Source: DASYDU01 sp050248495
Lineage (GTDB): Bacteria; Planctomycetota; Planctomycetia; Pirellulales; Lacipirellulaceae
DNA: 64,000 bases
Direction: 5' to 3'
NCBI GenBank assembly: GCA_050248495.1
Contig: JBFWSG010000004.1
Span: 124,001-188,000 of the forward strand
This document shows positions 56,063 to 63,753 of this stretch, piece after piece. The position numbers and the translations under genes were made by a program. The first letter of the stretch is position 1; each line of letters starts with the position of its first letter. The notes beneath the pieces are model-generated. The model was given only the letters and a program-made list of their open reading frames with translations, had not been told where the DNA came from and made no database searches.

Positions 56063-56635
56063 ATGCCTAAAGCGTTGACGGAAGTAGTTACCGAACTTTA
56101 CGGGGTCCTTGAGCCTCTTGAGCCGTCGGACCGCGAGAAGGCCTTGCGGGCCGCGTTAGTCCTCTTAGGGCAAAGTATCCTACCACCTCAGGGAGGTGGT
56201 GGCCGCCCGGCAGCGGATGGGCCCGTTGACTCGTCGCCCGCAGAGCTTGGCCCGGCGGCAGCAAGATGGCTGACGCAGAATCAGGTCGGTAGGGATAGCT
56301 TGGACAACCTATTCCACATCGACAGTGGAGAGGTTGTGCCCATTTTCTCGGCCGTACCAGGTGCTTCGCGGCGTGAGCAAACGGCAAACTGCTATTTGTT
56401 GGCGGGTATTATCAAATTGCTTGCGACTGACGAGGCGGTAATCGACGACCGGGAGGCGGTGGAACTTTGTCAACAGGTTGGTGCCTACGACAGGAACAAT
56501 CACACGTCCAATCGATCCTCATTGGGCTCCCGTGTAACAGGCAATCGCGCGACAGGATTCAAACTCACGGTCCCAGGATTGCGAGAAGCGGCAAGATTAG
56601 TGAAATCAATGGGTTCGAACGTGTCGGATGGTTGA
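56063..56635 (+). CDS. Unknown protein, first gene of low-GC cassette
   Basis: The protein has 190 residues from the ATG at 56063 with GAGGGG upstream. The N-terminus is helical (EVVTELYGVLEPLEPSDREKALRAALVLLG), followed by a Gly/Pro linker. The C-terminal domain (about 85-190) reads WLTQNQVGRDSLDNLFHIDSGEV, then REQTANCYLLAGIIKLLATDEAVIDDREAVELCQQVGAYDRNNHT and a final FKLTVPGLREAARLVKSM like a winged-helix end. It resembles a small domain I have seen in bacterial hypothetical proteins but cannot name. It shares the promoter with the next gene, 59 bases away. Confidence 0.8.
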   Translation: MPKALTEVVTELYGVLEPLEPSDREKALRAALVLLGQSILPPQGGGGRPAADGPVDSSPAELGPAAARWLTQNQVGRDSLDNLFHIDSGEVVPIFSAVPGASRREQTANCYLLAGIIKLLATDEAVIDDREAVELCQQVGAYDRNNHTSNRSSLGSRVTGNRATGFKLTVPGLREAARLVKSMGSNVSDG

Positions 56636-56694
56636 ACTGATATCTGGTGCAGTCCATTCGGCTTTAGTCGACTCATTGAAAGGAAGTGCAAGAA

Positions 56695-57504
56695 ATGATC
56701 GATGTATTGCGAGAAATTCGAACGATACACGCTGACAATCTAAAACGCTTGCAGCGTTGTAAATCGCGACAAATATTTGCAGGCTCATTACGCGTGCGGA
56801 TTCGCTCCGTAGTCGACGCCTACTTTCGCACCGATCGTCCGGTACTACGGGGACACTATCGAAATTCAGGTGCTTTTTCGAAACTTGATGAACAAATGCA
56901 AGCGCTGTTATCGCTAACTCAACGTAACAGCACTCGGGCTAAATACGTCGATCTCTTAAAGGGTATCCTCCGCGAACTGGATGCGATCGAACTCCAACTG
57001 CTTCCTGTGACCGGTGACCTAGTTGGTATGGATGCGAGTTACGACGATCAAGGTATCGTCCTCATGCGCGAGCAGTGTTCGCCATCGGCGGCAAGATGTT
57101 ATCGGCAAGGTTTGCAGGATTTAAGTGATAGTTCCCGGCAGTCATGGCGCGGAACCGCAACCGAGTTTCGCGAAACGCTTAGAGAGGTGCTCGATTCTTT
57201 AGCGTCGGACGACGATGTATCCGCGACTCCCGGCTTCAAATTGGAGCCAAACACACATCGCCCAACAATGCGGCAAAAAGCACGCTACATTCTAAAGCAG
57301 CGGAAGTCGAATGAGTTGGAGACGGTTGTGTCACTTGTTGACACAGTTGATGAACGGTTCGGCGGATTTGTCCGAAACGTCTATTCGCAAAGTTCGGCGA
57401 CAGTGCATAGCAGTGGTCTTGAGCAAGAAATTCGCTCACTGAAGAAGTACGTTGATTTGGCTCTTAACGACCTTCTGGGCGCCACAACCTCAATAGCCGT
57501 ATAG
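56695..57504 (+). CDS. Unknown protein, possibly pPIWI-associating-nuclease-like
   Basis: The protein has 269 residues from the ATG at 56695, with AAGGAAG eight bases upstream; a GTG at 56686 is too close to that site. It is all-helical and charged. The C-terminal half, SRQSWRGTATEFRETLREVLDSL, then RPTMRQKARYILKQRKSNE, and SSATVHSSGLEQEIRSLKKYVDLALNDLL, resembles the predicted nuclease found beside pPIWI-type systems. That resemblance is from memory of the pattern. GC content is about 45% (one line counted by eye) against about 65% nearby, so transfer is likely. A defence or stress function is plausible but unproven. Confidence 0.8.
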   Translation: MIDVLREIRTIHADNLKRLQRCKSRQIFAGSLRVRIRSVVDAYFRTDRPVLRGHYRNSGAFSKLDEQMQALLSLTQRNSTRAKYVDLLKGILRELDAIELQLLPVTGDLVGMDASYDDQGIVLMREQCSPSAARCYRQGLQDLSDSSRQSWRGTATEFRETLREVLDSLASDDDVSATPGFKLEPNTHRPTMRQKARYILKQRKSNELETVVSLVDTVDERFGGFVRNVYSQSSATVHSSGLEQEIRSLKKYVDLALNDLLGATTSIAV

Positions 57505-57666
57505 TTGTTTCGGAAACGCCGAGCCGACGTCCCGATCGAAATGTCCCGCCAGGAACTCTTCACCAACGCCGGGTGCCACTGGCTCCGCCAGTGCTTCCAC
57601 AAATCACGCCACGTTATAACTCCCAAACCACACCCGCACCAGCTTGCCGCCGCGATCCAACTCTAC
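57505..57666. other. Repeat-bearing spacer after cassette
   Basis: This stretch holds a hairpin CACTGGC-TCC-GCCAGTG (57577-57593). The same arms recur, with a longer loop, at 58174-58214. No gene is supported. Confidence 0.55.
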
Positions 57667-57875
57667 ATGCCCCTCCTCGACCGCACCAACCCGAATGCGG
57701 CGCGTGAGAGCGTGATTCGCCACGCGAGGATCTGGGCCGTTGTGTCGGCGGTGCTCCATCCGATTGCGCCGCCTATCGTCCATTGCTTTGGGAAACTTGG
57801 CCCATCGGCTGGCCGCTCGCCATCCTCTTCGGCGCTGGCATTGGAGCCCTGATGGAATGGCAGCTCGACGATTGA
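57667..57875 (+). pseudogene. Possible frameshifted small membrane gene
   Basis: From an ATG at 57667 the frame reads a helix (RESVIRHARIWAVVSAVLHP). After about 57775 the plausible continuation is in another frame: WETWPIGWPLAILFGAGIGA ending LMEWQLDD and a stop at 57873-57875. Together they would make a protein of about 70 residues with two helices. A frameshift near 57775-57790 would explain the break; a sequencing error is the alternative. Low certainty. Confidence 0.3.
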
Positions 57876-57943
57876 CGCCGTGGTTGCGTCTTGAGAGTGA
57901 TACCGGCAATCTCCGACAACGCCGCAGGCGTTTCACATCGTAG

Positions 57944-58137
57944 CCCAGGGTCGTCCTGAGCTTGCTCAGGGCGCACCCTGGGACCAAATCGCCACGAAAC
58001 CGAAACCCCCACGGGGTTTTACACCTATTGCCACCGTCGATCACAATCGGGATGTGTAACGCCTGCGGCGTAAGGAACCATTCATGTTTCGACCCAGGGT
58101 AGCCGCCCTTCGACAAACTCAGGACGGCAACCCTGGG
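57944..58137. repeat. Repeated CCCAGGGT...ACCCTGGG hairpins
   Basis: Two long hairpins use the same outer arms: 57944-57982 (with inner CCTGAGC/GCTCAGG) and 58093-58137 (with inner GCCG/CGGC). They bound 110 bases without a gene. TAGCCCAGGGT at 57941 and ACCCTGGGCTA at 58130 also mirror each other, so the whole may be one nested element. Confidence 0.7.
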
Positions 58138-58366
58138 CTACGTTGTTCAACCGCTTCGCGGTTTGGCCGGTGCCACTGGCTTGACTCGACTGAGCTCGCC
58201 GAAGTCCGCCAGTGTTTTGATGAACGGCCATACCAGCCGAACGCAAAATACGGCCCATACCGGCTTGCACTCCGTCGCTCCACCCAAACTCAGCACCCTG
58301 AAGCCTGCCCTCTTCCCGCCTGTCCCTCGCGTGGCTCCCTCCCACGGCGCATGGTACAATTCCGAT
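58138..58366. other. Upstream region of first antitoxin
   Basis: This contains the second CACTGGC...GCCAGTG repeat (58174-58214) and, at about 58314-58363, a block nearly identical to one at 59770-59822. That block ends GCATGGTACAATTC, with TACAAT as a likely -10. Confidence 0.55.
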
Positions 58367-58588
58367 ATGAGCGAACCAATCGACGCGATATTTGATCATG
58401 GGGTCTTTCGGCCGCTCGTGCCGCCGGCGCTGCCGGATCAGGCGCGCGTGAGGCTGACGGTGCAGCCTGCTCCCGCGGAAGTCGCCGCCGCGGCAGATTT
58501 TGAGGCCGAATTGGAACCGCTGCTGTTTGACGGTCCCAACCTCCCGGCCGACTTCTCTCGGGCCGACATCTACGTCGACCACGACTGA
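58367..58588 (+). CDS. DUF104-type antitoxin, toxin missing
   Basis: The protein has 73 residues. The opening MSEPIDAIFDHGVFRPLVPP and ALPDQARVRLTVQP match AF2212-like (DUF104) antitoxins. The tail LPADFSRADIYVDHD is shared with a second copy ending at 60122. A VapC partner normally follows at once. Here an ATG overlaps the stop, but only a few codons (QYLVEAIPIF) precede unrelated sequence, so the toxin appears lost. It may be an orphan antitoxin or a relic. Confidence 0.75.
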   Translation: MSEPIDAIFDHGVFRPLVPPALPDQARVRLTVQPAPAEVAAAADFEAELEPLLFDGPNLPADFSRADIYVDHD

Positions 58589-58833
58589 TGCAGTATTTGG
58601 TCGAGGCGATCCCAATTTTTGCCGACGTGGCGCGAATCGGGAAAAAGTTTGACGGCCTGAATTCGCGTCGGTATCATAGTCCGCTGGGGATAGAGAAAAG
58701 ATCGCTTGACGGTTCGCAAGAGCCGAGTGGCAATCGCCAGCAACTGTTTCGTTCCGCGCGGCGGAGCGTGATTACGGTTGCTGGCTTGTTTTGTTTCTGG
58801 AGTATCGCCAACTGGAACAACCGAGGCAGATTA

Positions 58834-59643
58834 ATGAGCAACACTGATGAACTCGCTCGCTTTCTCTTGCGGCCAGCACTCGCGCTTGCGCTCGTGACCA
58901 CTTTCGCCTTGCCCCACGCCAGAGCCGGACAGCTTTATTACGCGTCCAATGGATTGTCCACGAGCTTTATTGGAACTTATGACATCGCAAACAGCGAATT
59001 TGGTGACCCGCTCCCAGCACGGAATCCGTTGATCGGCGGGCTGGCCTACGATCGGTCGACCGACACACTGTTCGCGTACGACTCGTACGACAAGCTCGGT
59101 AAGATCGATCGCGCGACTGGCGCGTTTGTCCCGATCGGTACAGACATCAATCTGCTGATTGGTCCGATCGCGATTCAGCCAGGAACTTTCGACTTGTTCG
59201 GCCTCTCGCTGCACGGCGATTTGTACAAAATTGACAAGCAAACAGGGACCCCCACGATTGTAGGCAGCGACCAAGAGACGATTGAGTTCGCGCATGCGTT
59301 GGCATTTTCGCCCGACGGGTCACTGTATGCCGCTGACGCGTTTTTGCTGAGCATAGCTAAAATCGATCCGACAAGCGGGAAGGCGGTTCGCGTGCCAATG
59401 CAGGCGCAGTCAACGATTTCCGGCCTGGCGTTCGATTCAAATGGTGTTTTGTATGCGGTTGATTCCAACATCGCGTCACTGGTAACGCTTGATCCCGTGA
59501 CGGGGCAAAAGGCAATCGTTCGAGATGGTGGTTTCGGCCAACGCACCATCGCTTTTGTGGTTCCTGAACCGGGTCTTGTACAACTCTTAAATTGCGTCGC
59601 CATTGCCCTCCTTGTGCATTCTCGGCGGCGTAGTTCTGGGTGA
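58834..59643 (+). CDS. PEP-CTERM beta-propeller-like protein
   Basis: The protein has 269 residues from the ATG at 58834 with GAGG upstream; the frame is open earlier without signal. Residues 1-32 are a signal peptide. The body shows repeated GGLAYDRSTDTLFAYDSYDKLGKID-like blades typical of six-bladed propellers. The C-terminus VPEPGLVQLLNCVAIALLVHSRRRSSG is a PEP-CTERM tail that an exosortase would process. The protein is therefore probably surface-sorted. No exosortase gene is in this window. Confidence 0.87.
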   Translation: MSNTDELARFLLRPALALALVTTFALPHARAGQLYYASNGLSTSFIGTYDIANSEFGDPLPARNPLIGGLAYDRSTDTLFAYDSYDKLGKIDRATGAFVPIGTDINLLIGPIAIQPGTFDLFGLSLHGDLYKIDKQTGTPTIVGSDQETIEFAHALAFSPDGSLYAADAFLLSIAKIDPTSGKAVRVPMQAQSTISGLAFDSNGVLYAVDSNIASLVTLDPVTGQKAIVRDGGFGQRTIAFVVPEPGLVQLLNCVAIALLVHSRRRSSG

Positions 59644-59677
59644 CGCATCCCGCCCACCACACTCCGCAACGTGTTTG

Positions 59678-59733
59678 GCGCCGGGTGATTTGCCAATACA
59701 TTGATGTCAGGCGGTCTTTGAACGCCCCGGGGC
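59678..59733. repeat. REP unit, same family as transposase flanks
   Basis: The unit reads GCGCCGGGTGATTTG ... GAACGCCCCGGGGC and follows the PEP-CTERM gene. It has the orientation of the right-hand REP at 60886-60928 and is its likely stray copy. Confidence 0.65.
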
Positions 59734-59822
59734 AGGTTGTTCTCGTTCGGTAGTTCGCCCGAACCCTGCCTTGATTCCGTCTGTCCTTCGCGTGGCGCCG
59801 TCCATCAGCGCATGGTACAATT

Positions 59823-60122
59823 CAGAAATTCGACGCTACTTATCGGTCGGGCGCTATCATACCGAACCAGCCTCTGGCGCTGCCGGATAACACGCCGGTC
59901 CGCGTCGTGGTGGTGGAGAAAGACGCGGCGACCCCGGGGGGCGCCTCGCCCAAGGGCCAGTCTCTCCGAGGACTGACACGCGAGCAAATCATCGCCTTGC
60001 GGCCGAAGTCTCCTAAGCTGACGCCCGAAGAGTTCGACGCGATCATTGACAAATACAGTGTGTCCATCGGCTCGTTGCCTGCCGATTTCTCGCGGGAAGA
60101 CATCTATAGCGATCACGATTGA
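59823..60122 (+). pseudogene. Second DUF104-like antitoxin, start lost
   Basis: The frame encodes KFDATYRSGAIIPNQPLALPDNTPVRVVV and, at the end, LPADFSREDIYSDHD, matching the antitoxin at 58367-58588. The codon where ATG would be expected is CAG (59823-59825). The only in-frame internal start is GTG at about 59907. Upstream sequence is shared with the first copy up to this point. The gene is probably inactive or uses an unusual start. Its stop overlaps the ATG of the PIN fragment (TGATG). Confidence 0.6.
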
Positions 60123-60236
60123 TGTCGTACTTGCTCGACACTGGCGTGTTGCTTCGCCTCGTCGATCAAAACGACGGCCAGCATGGATTGGTCCGACAGG
60201 CCGTGCTCTCGGCCGGTGAATCGTCCGAATCACCCG
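60122..60236 (+). pseudogene. PIN-domain toxin fragment (vapC-like)
   Basis: The frame starts at an ATG overlapping the antitoxin stop and reads SYLLDTGVLLRLVDQNDGQH then GLVRQAVL, an N-terminal PIN-domain fragment with its first aspartate. After about 30 residues it runs into REP sequence. The remaining three acidic positions of a PIN domain are absent, so the toxin is truncated. Confidence 0.7.
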
Positions 60237-60245
60237 TAAAAAAAT

Positions 60246-60334
60246 GCTCCGGGCGTTCGGCCGATGGCCCGTCCGAATCACCTGCAAAGTGCCCCGGGCG
60301 AGTGGGTGCTGAGACACCCGAATCACCCGGGGCT
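60246..60334. repeat. Left REP pair of transposase element
   Basis: Unit 1 (60246-60285, GCTCCGGGCG to AATCACCTGC) and unit 2 (60291-60334, GCCCCGGGCG to AATCACCCGGGGCT) have the same structure: a conserved left box, a variable hairpin, and a conserved right box. Unit 2 is the inverted counterpart of the REP at 60886-60928. Confidence 0.8.
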
Positions 60335-60389
60335 AAGTATTGGAAGAAAAGGTTCGCGTTTTGGTGGTCGCGGGGTTACGATCCGCCGC

Positions 60390-60887
60390 ATGGGCCGCAC
60401 GCTCGCGACGATGTTGACCTTGACCACGTATGGGTCGTGGCTTCGTGGCGACCGTCGCGGCTGGGTTGACGACGGCGAAATCTTTCCGGCGGATCCCGTT
60501 CTCGAAGCCGCCGACCGAGCGCGGATGAAGCACTCGCCGTTTCTCTTTCCGCGCGATCGACTTCTTGAAATCGGTCAACACATCGGCGAGGCACTCACGT
60601 CGCGGCTCGACCTCCAAGTTTATGCGCTCACGATCGGCACCTGGCACGCACATGTCGTCTTCGGCCCTGCACACGTCCCGCTGGGCGACGTCGTCCGAAC
60701 CGCGAAGGACGCTGCCCGCTATGGCCTGGCAATTTTCGATCGGCCCGTCTGGACCGAGGGCTACGACAAACGGTTCTGCTTCGATACACGTGCGGTGCGC
60801 AACCGCGTTGCCTACGTCGAGCGTCACAATACGCGCCACGGGTGGACCACCCGACCGTGGCCGTTCATCACTCAATACAAGATTTAG
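60390..60887 (+). CDS. REP-associated tyrosine transposase (RAYT)
   Basis: The protein has 165 residues from the ATG at 60390, with a second ATG at 60411 as alternative. It matches Y1 (HUH) transposases of the IS200/RAYT group: TLTTYGSWLRGDRRGWVDDG at the start, the metal-binding HxH in GTWHAHVVF (H86, H88), and a candidate catalytic tyrosine Y142 in RNRVAYVERHN. Such enzymes cut single-stranded REP hairpins. The stop lies inside the right REP. Motifs are intact, so activity is possible. Confidence 0.85.
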   Translation: MGRTLATMLTLTTYGSWLRGDRRGWVDDGEIFPADPVLEAADRARMKHSPFLFPRDRLLEIGQHIGEALTSRLDLQVYALTIGTWHAHVVFGPAHVPLGDVVRTAKDAARYGLAIFDRPVWTEGYDKRFCFDTRAVRNRVAYVERHNTRHGWTTRPWPFITQYKI

Positions 60888-60928
60888 CCCCGGGTGATTT
60901 GGCGGTTGAGCCGCCGAACGCCCGGGGC
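60886..60928. repeat. Right REP unit of transposase element
   Basis: This unit starts AGCCCCGGGTGATT and ends GCCCGGGGC with a hairpin GGCGG...CCGCC between. Reversed, it matches the left unit 2. It overlaps the last two bases of the transposase stop. Confidence 0.8.
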
Positions 60929-61072
60929 GGATTGCTCGACACGGGTATCGACGCGGCTGCTTGACTTCTCTCGTTCACGGGCGTAAAACCTCCCTGCAGC
61001 TTGTGGCAACGTCTTTTCTCGGTCGCGCGGCTGGCGGTGCGTTCGACCTATCAAAACTTCTCGGGACGACTC

Positions 61073-61723
61073 ATGAAGCGAATCACTCTGGCAATCGTGG
61101 TGCTCGCGTTGTGCGCTGGCTCCAGCCGCGCGGCGTTCTTTTCTGGCAATGCCTTCTTCTCGCAGCCGCCGACGAGCCAGCTCGGCCCCATCGTGTTCAA
61201 CAACATCGTGATCAACAACGGCCCGGGCAGCTATACCGTCTCTGGCCAACTCCATGTCCAGGTTCCTGCTGGTGCCGTCACCGGCACGCTCATCGAGTGG
61301 ACCGTCGATCGACCGCTCGATCCTAACTTCCTTCCGAATGGCAACTACTCCACCGTCATGACCCTTTCCGGCTACGCCCAGCCGCCGGGCGGTGGCACCT
61401 ACGGCCCGACCTCCGGTTACACGCGGACGTCGATCACCTCGTACCCGGTCGTCTCGCAAGCAGTCATCCCGCTCACGCTCACCAACGGCGCCGCAATCTG
61501 GCCGCAACAGACGGTCAACAGCGGCGTCTTCTTTTACGCCGCCGGCGGCACCAACTACCTCCGCCAGACCTGGGTGCTGGACGGCACCAAGCTCAGCGGA
61601 CCTGGCGGACTGTGGATCATCGACCTGCCGCTCGAATCGGGCGTATGGCTGGTTCCCGAACCGGGCACCGCGGCGCTCGCAGCTTGCGCGGTGGGCCTGT
61701 TGGCGGTTCGTCGGCGACGATGA
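61073..61723 (+). CDS. PEP-CTERM secreted protein
   Basis: The protein has 216 residues from the ATG at 61073. Residues 1-20 are a signal peptide (ITLAIVVLALCAGSSRA). The body is beta-rich and Gly/Thr/Asn-rich (NNIVINNGPGSYTVSGQLHV). The C-terminus VPEPGTAALAACAVGLLAVRRRR is a textbook PEP-CTERM tail for exosortase-dependent sorting. The function of the body is unknown. It follows the REP element by about 140 bases. Confidence 0.87.
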   Translation: MKRITLAIVVLALCAGSSRAAFFSGNAFFSQPPTSQLGPIVFNNIVINNGPGSYTVSGQLHVQVPAGAVTGTLIEWTVDRPLDPNFLPNGNYSTVMTLSGYAQPPGGGTYGPTSGYTRTSITSYPVVSQAVIPLTLTNGAAIWPQQTVNSGVFFYAAGGTNYLRQTWVLDGTKLSGPGGLWIIDLPLESGVWLVPEPGTAALAACAVGLLAVRRRR

Positions 61724-61795
61724 TGATTGAATGCCAGGACGCGACTGCGGCAGCGCCAACACTGAAAATCCTCGGTCGCAGTTAGCCGAATTCAG

Positions 61796-61981
61796 TTACG
61801 GCCGCGGCACCTCAAGCTGGTTGCAGATTGTGCGGGCTGTCGTTTCTTTAATCTCCCGATGCCGCGGCACGGGGGCGCAGCGACCGTTCGCTGGGTTGCG
61901 ATAGATCGTGTGGCGAGCGCCTTCGCGGTCGAGTGTGCAGCCGTGCTGCTCCAAATGCCGGATGAAGTCGCGGCGTTTCAT
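61796..61981 (-). CDS. hicA: HicA mRNA interferase toxin
   Basis: The protein has 61 residues from the ATG at 61979-61981, which overlaps the hicB stop (TGATG). The fold is a double-stranded-RNA-binding type: MKRRDFIRHLEQHGCTLDRE then GARHTIYRNPANGRCAPVPRH, with the catalytic His (H24). HicA cleaves mRNA. All key residues appear intact. An upstream in-frame start at 62014 is possible but would overlap hicB. Confidence 0.93.
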   Translation of the reverse strand: MKRRDFIRHLEQHGCTLDREGARHTIYRNPANGRCAPVPRHREIKETTARTICNQLEVPRP

Positions 61982-62208
61982 CAGACGGCCACGTCGACGG
62001 TTAGCGTCTCCCAAACCGCTCCCGTGGGCGCGACCTTTGCCGCGTTGTCGCGATAGCTCTGCAAGAGCAGCTCGACGACCTCTTGGATCATGGATCGGGC
62101 TTCATCCATGTCGCGTCCCTGCGTCACGGCGCCCGGCAGCTCTGGCACCTGGGCCATCACCCAGCCGTCTTCGATGGGCGTGTAGACGACGTTGAATTCG
62201 CGCTTCAT
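61981..62208 (-). CDS. hicB: HicB antitoxin
   Basis: This 75-residue RNase H-like partial fold has FNVVYTPIEDGWVMAQVPELPGAVTQGRDMDEARSMIQEVVELLL, typical of short HicB antitoxins. It lacks the C-terminal DNA-binding domain of longer HicB, so autoregulation may rely on another factor. It precedes hicA, the antitoxin-first order, with one-base overlap. Confidence 0.9.
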   Translation of the reverse strand: MKREFNVVYTPIEDGWVMAQVPELPGAVTQGRDMDEARSMIQEVVELLLQSYRDNAAKVAPTGAVWETLTVDVAV

Positions 62209-62307
62209 ATCGAATGCCCTTTCGACTCAATTCTATCTTACGACGAATTGTGCGACCACGGCCGGCAGTGTGTATGCTGGCGCCATTCCCGGCTCATTTC
62301 TCGAATT

Positions 62308-63606
62308 TCATTCAGACAGCGCCCCGTAAATCACCGGCTTGAGCGCTTCTTCCGTTTCCGGCGAATAGGGCCAGCGCTGTTCCATGGTGACGACGATCAA
62401 GTTGTCGTGGGGCGAGACCCAGTAGTGGGTGCTGGCCGCGCCGCCCCAGCCGTATTCGTCTTTGCGGTTGGCGCCCGTCTTGTCGCCCGGCTCGATGGTC
62501 ACGGAAAAACCGAGGCCAAAGCCGATGCCTTTGCGCTGGTCTTCGCCGAAGCCGATCCATTCGACGCCCTGGGGGAGCTGATTGGTCCGCATCAGCGCGA
62601 CCGACTCGGGCGAGAGAATCCGCTGGCCGTTCCACTCGCCGCCGCCGGCGATCATCAAGAGGAACCGCATGTAGTCGGTCGCCGTGCCCACGAGTCCACC
62701 GCCGCCGGATGGGAGCCCGGGCTTGCGCAGGTAGCCGCTGCGGGTCGGGTCGTCGCGGATGATGACTTTTCCTTTGCCGTCGGTGTAGTAATTGGCCGCG
62801 AATCGCGACTGCTTCTCGGCCGGCACGTAGAACGCCGTGTCGGTCATCGAGAGGGGCATAAAAATGCGCTCCTGGAGAAACACGTCCAGCGGCTGGCCGG
62901 AGATTTTCTGCACCAGGTAGCCGAGGACGTCGATCGAGGCGCCGTATTTCCATTTGGTGCCGGGATCGAATTCGAGCGGGATCTTGCCGAGCTTGGTCGC
63001 CATCAGCGCGAGGTCGGAGGGCATGTCGATCACTTCGACGGCGTCGAAGAGTTTTTCGGTCGGGCTGCCAGCGGCGTTGCCGTAGGTGATGCCGGAGGTG
63101 TGGCGGAACAGATCTTTCACGGTGATGGGCGACTTGACGGGCCTTGGCGTCATGCCGTCCGCGGAACCGTCGCCGTCGAACACTTGCATCTCGGCGAACT
63201 CGGACAAATATTTTGAGACCGGTGCGTCGAGGTCGAGCTTGCCTTCGTCGACCAGGATCAGGGCCGCTGCGGATGTGATCGCCTTGGACATCGAGTAGAT
63301 GCGAAAGATGGTATCGCGCTCCACCGGCAGCTGGCGCTCGCGGTCGCGCAGGCCATACGTTTCCTGGAACACGAGTTTGCCGTTGCGGGCGATGAGCACG
63401 ATCCCGCCGGCGATCTTCTTGTCTTTGATGAAGCCGTTCATGATCTCGCCGGCTTGGGCGAGCTTCTCGGCAGACATCCCCTCGGCCGCGGGCGTCGAAG
63501 TGGGCAGCTCGGCGACTTCCACAGAGGGCGCGGCAGCCGCCGGTAAGCCGAACCATGTCAAAAGCGCAGCTGAAACAAACGACGATAGACATGCCAACCG
63601 AATCAT
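62308..63606 (-). CDS. Class C beta-lactamase-like serine hydrolase
   Basis: The protein has 432 residues and a signal peptide (residues 1-26, ending LPAAAAP); AGGAGG precedes the ATG. The beta-lactamase/DD-peptidase fold is clear: the SxxK motif is SMSK (S105, K108), VKDLFRHTSGITYG follows, and a KWKYGASIDVLGYLV segment supplies the tyrosine. The C-terminus includes EYGWGGAASTHYWVSPHDNLIVVTMEQ in the KTG/HxG region. It may be an esterase or peptidase rather than an antibiotic-resistance enzyme. Confidence 0.9.
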   Translation of the reverse strand: MIRLACLSSFVSAALLTWFGLPAAAAPSVEVAELPTSTPAAEGMSAEKLAQAGEIMNGFIKDKKIAGGIVLIARNGKLVFQETYGLRDRERQLPVERDTIFRIYSMSKAITSAAALILVDEGKLDLDAPVSKYLSEFAEMQVFDGDGSADGMTPRPVKSPITVKDLFRHTSGITYGNAAGSPTEKLFDAVEVIDMPSDLALMATKLGKIPLEFDPGTKWKYGASIDVLGYLVQKISGQPLDVFLQERIFMPLSMTDTAFYVPAEKQSRFAANYYTDGKGKVIIRDDPTRSGYLRKPGLPSGGGGLVGTATDYMRFLLMIAGGGEWNGQRILSPESVALMRTNQLPQGVEWIGFGEDQRKGIGFGLGFSVTIEPGDKTGANRKDEYGWGGAASTHYWVSPHDNLIVVTMEQRWPYSPETEEALKPVIYGALSE

Positions 63607-63753
63607 GAATATCCTCCTGGCGCCAACGAATGAGAAATCGTCATTTTAGCTAGTTGCGCTGGGGTTCAAAGAGGCGCACAATAGTCAAGATTTTGCTCGT
63701 CGCCGCGAATAACCGCCGGGAAACGGAGGCTAATCGCCGTTCCTGCCGATCGC

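Larger units (their letters stand above)
60246..60928 (+). mobile_element. REP-flanked tyrosine transposase element
   Basis: A transposase gene (60390-60887) is bracketed by REP units in opposite orientation (60246-60334 and 60886-60928). The terminal boxes AATCACCCGGGGCT and AGCCCCGGGTGATT are exact inverted copies. The element lies directly after the PIN fragment at 60122-60236, suggesting insertion into the toxin gene. This is the REP-RAYT arrangement known from other bacteria. Confidence 0.7.

Noticed and set aside
57604..58116. Minus-strand frame of 170 codons in the repeat stretch
   Set aside because: It runs through the hairpin repeats and has the arginine-rich composition typical of a wrong frame in GC-rich DNA.
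58588..58833. Open frame joining the first antitoxin stop to the PEP-CTERM gene
   Set aside because: The first codons may be a toxin remnant, but the remainder lacks coding character; the real PEP-CTERM start at 58834 has a ribosome site and signal peptide.
62083..63216. Plus-strand frame of 377 codons opposite the beta-lactamase-like gene
   Set aside because: The opposite strand encodes clear serine-hydrolase motifs; the plus-strand product has no recognisable domain.
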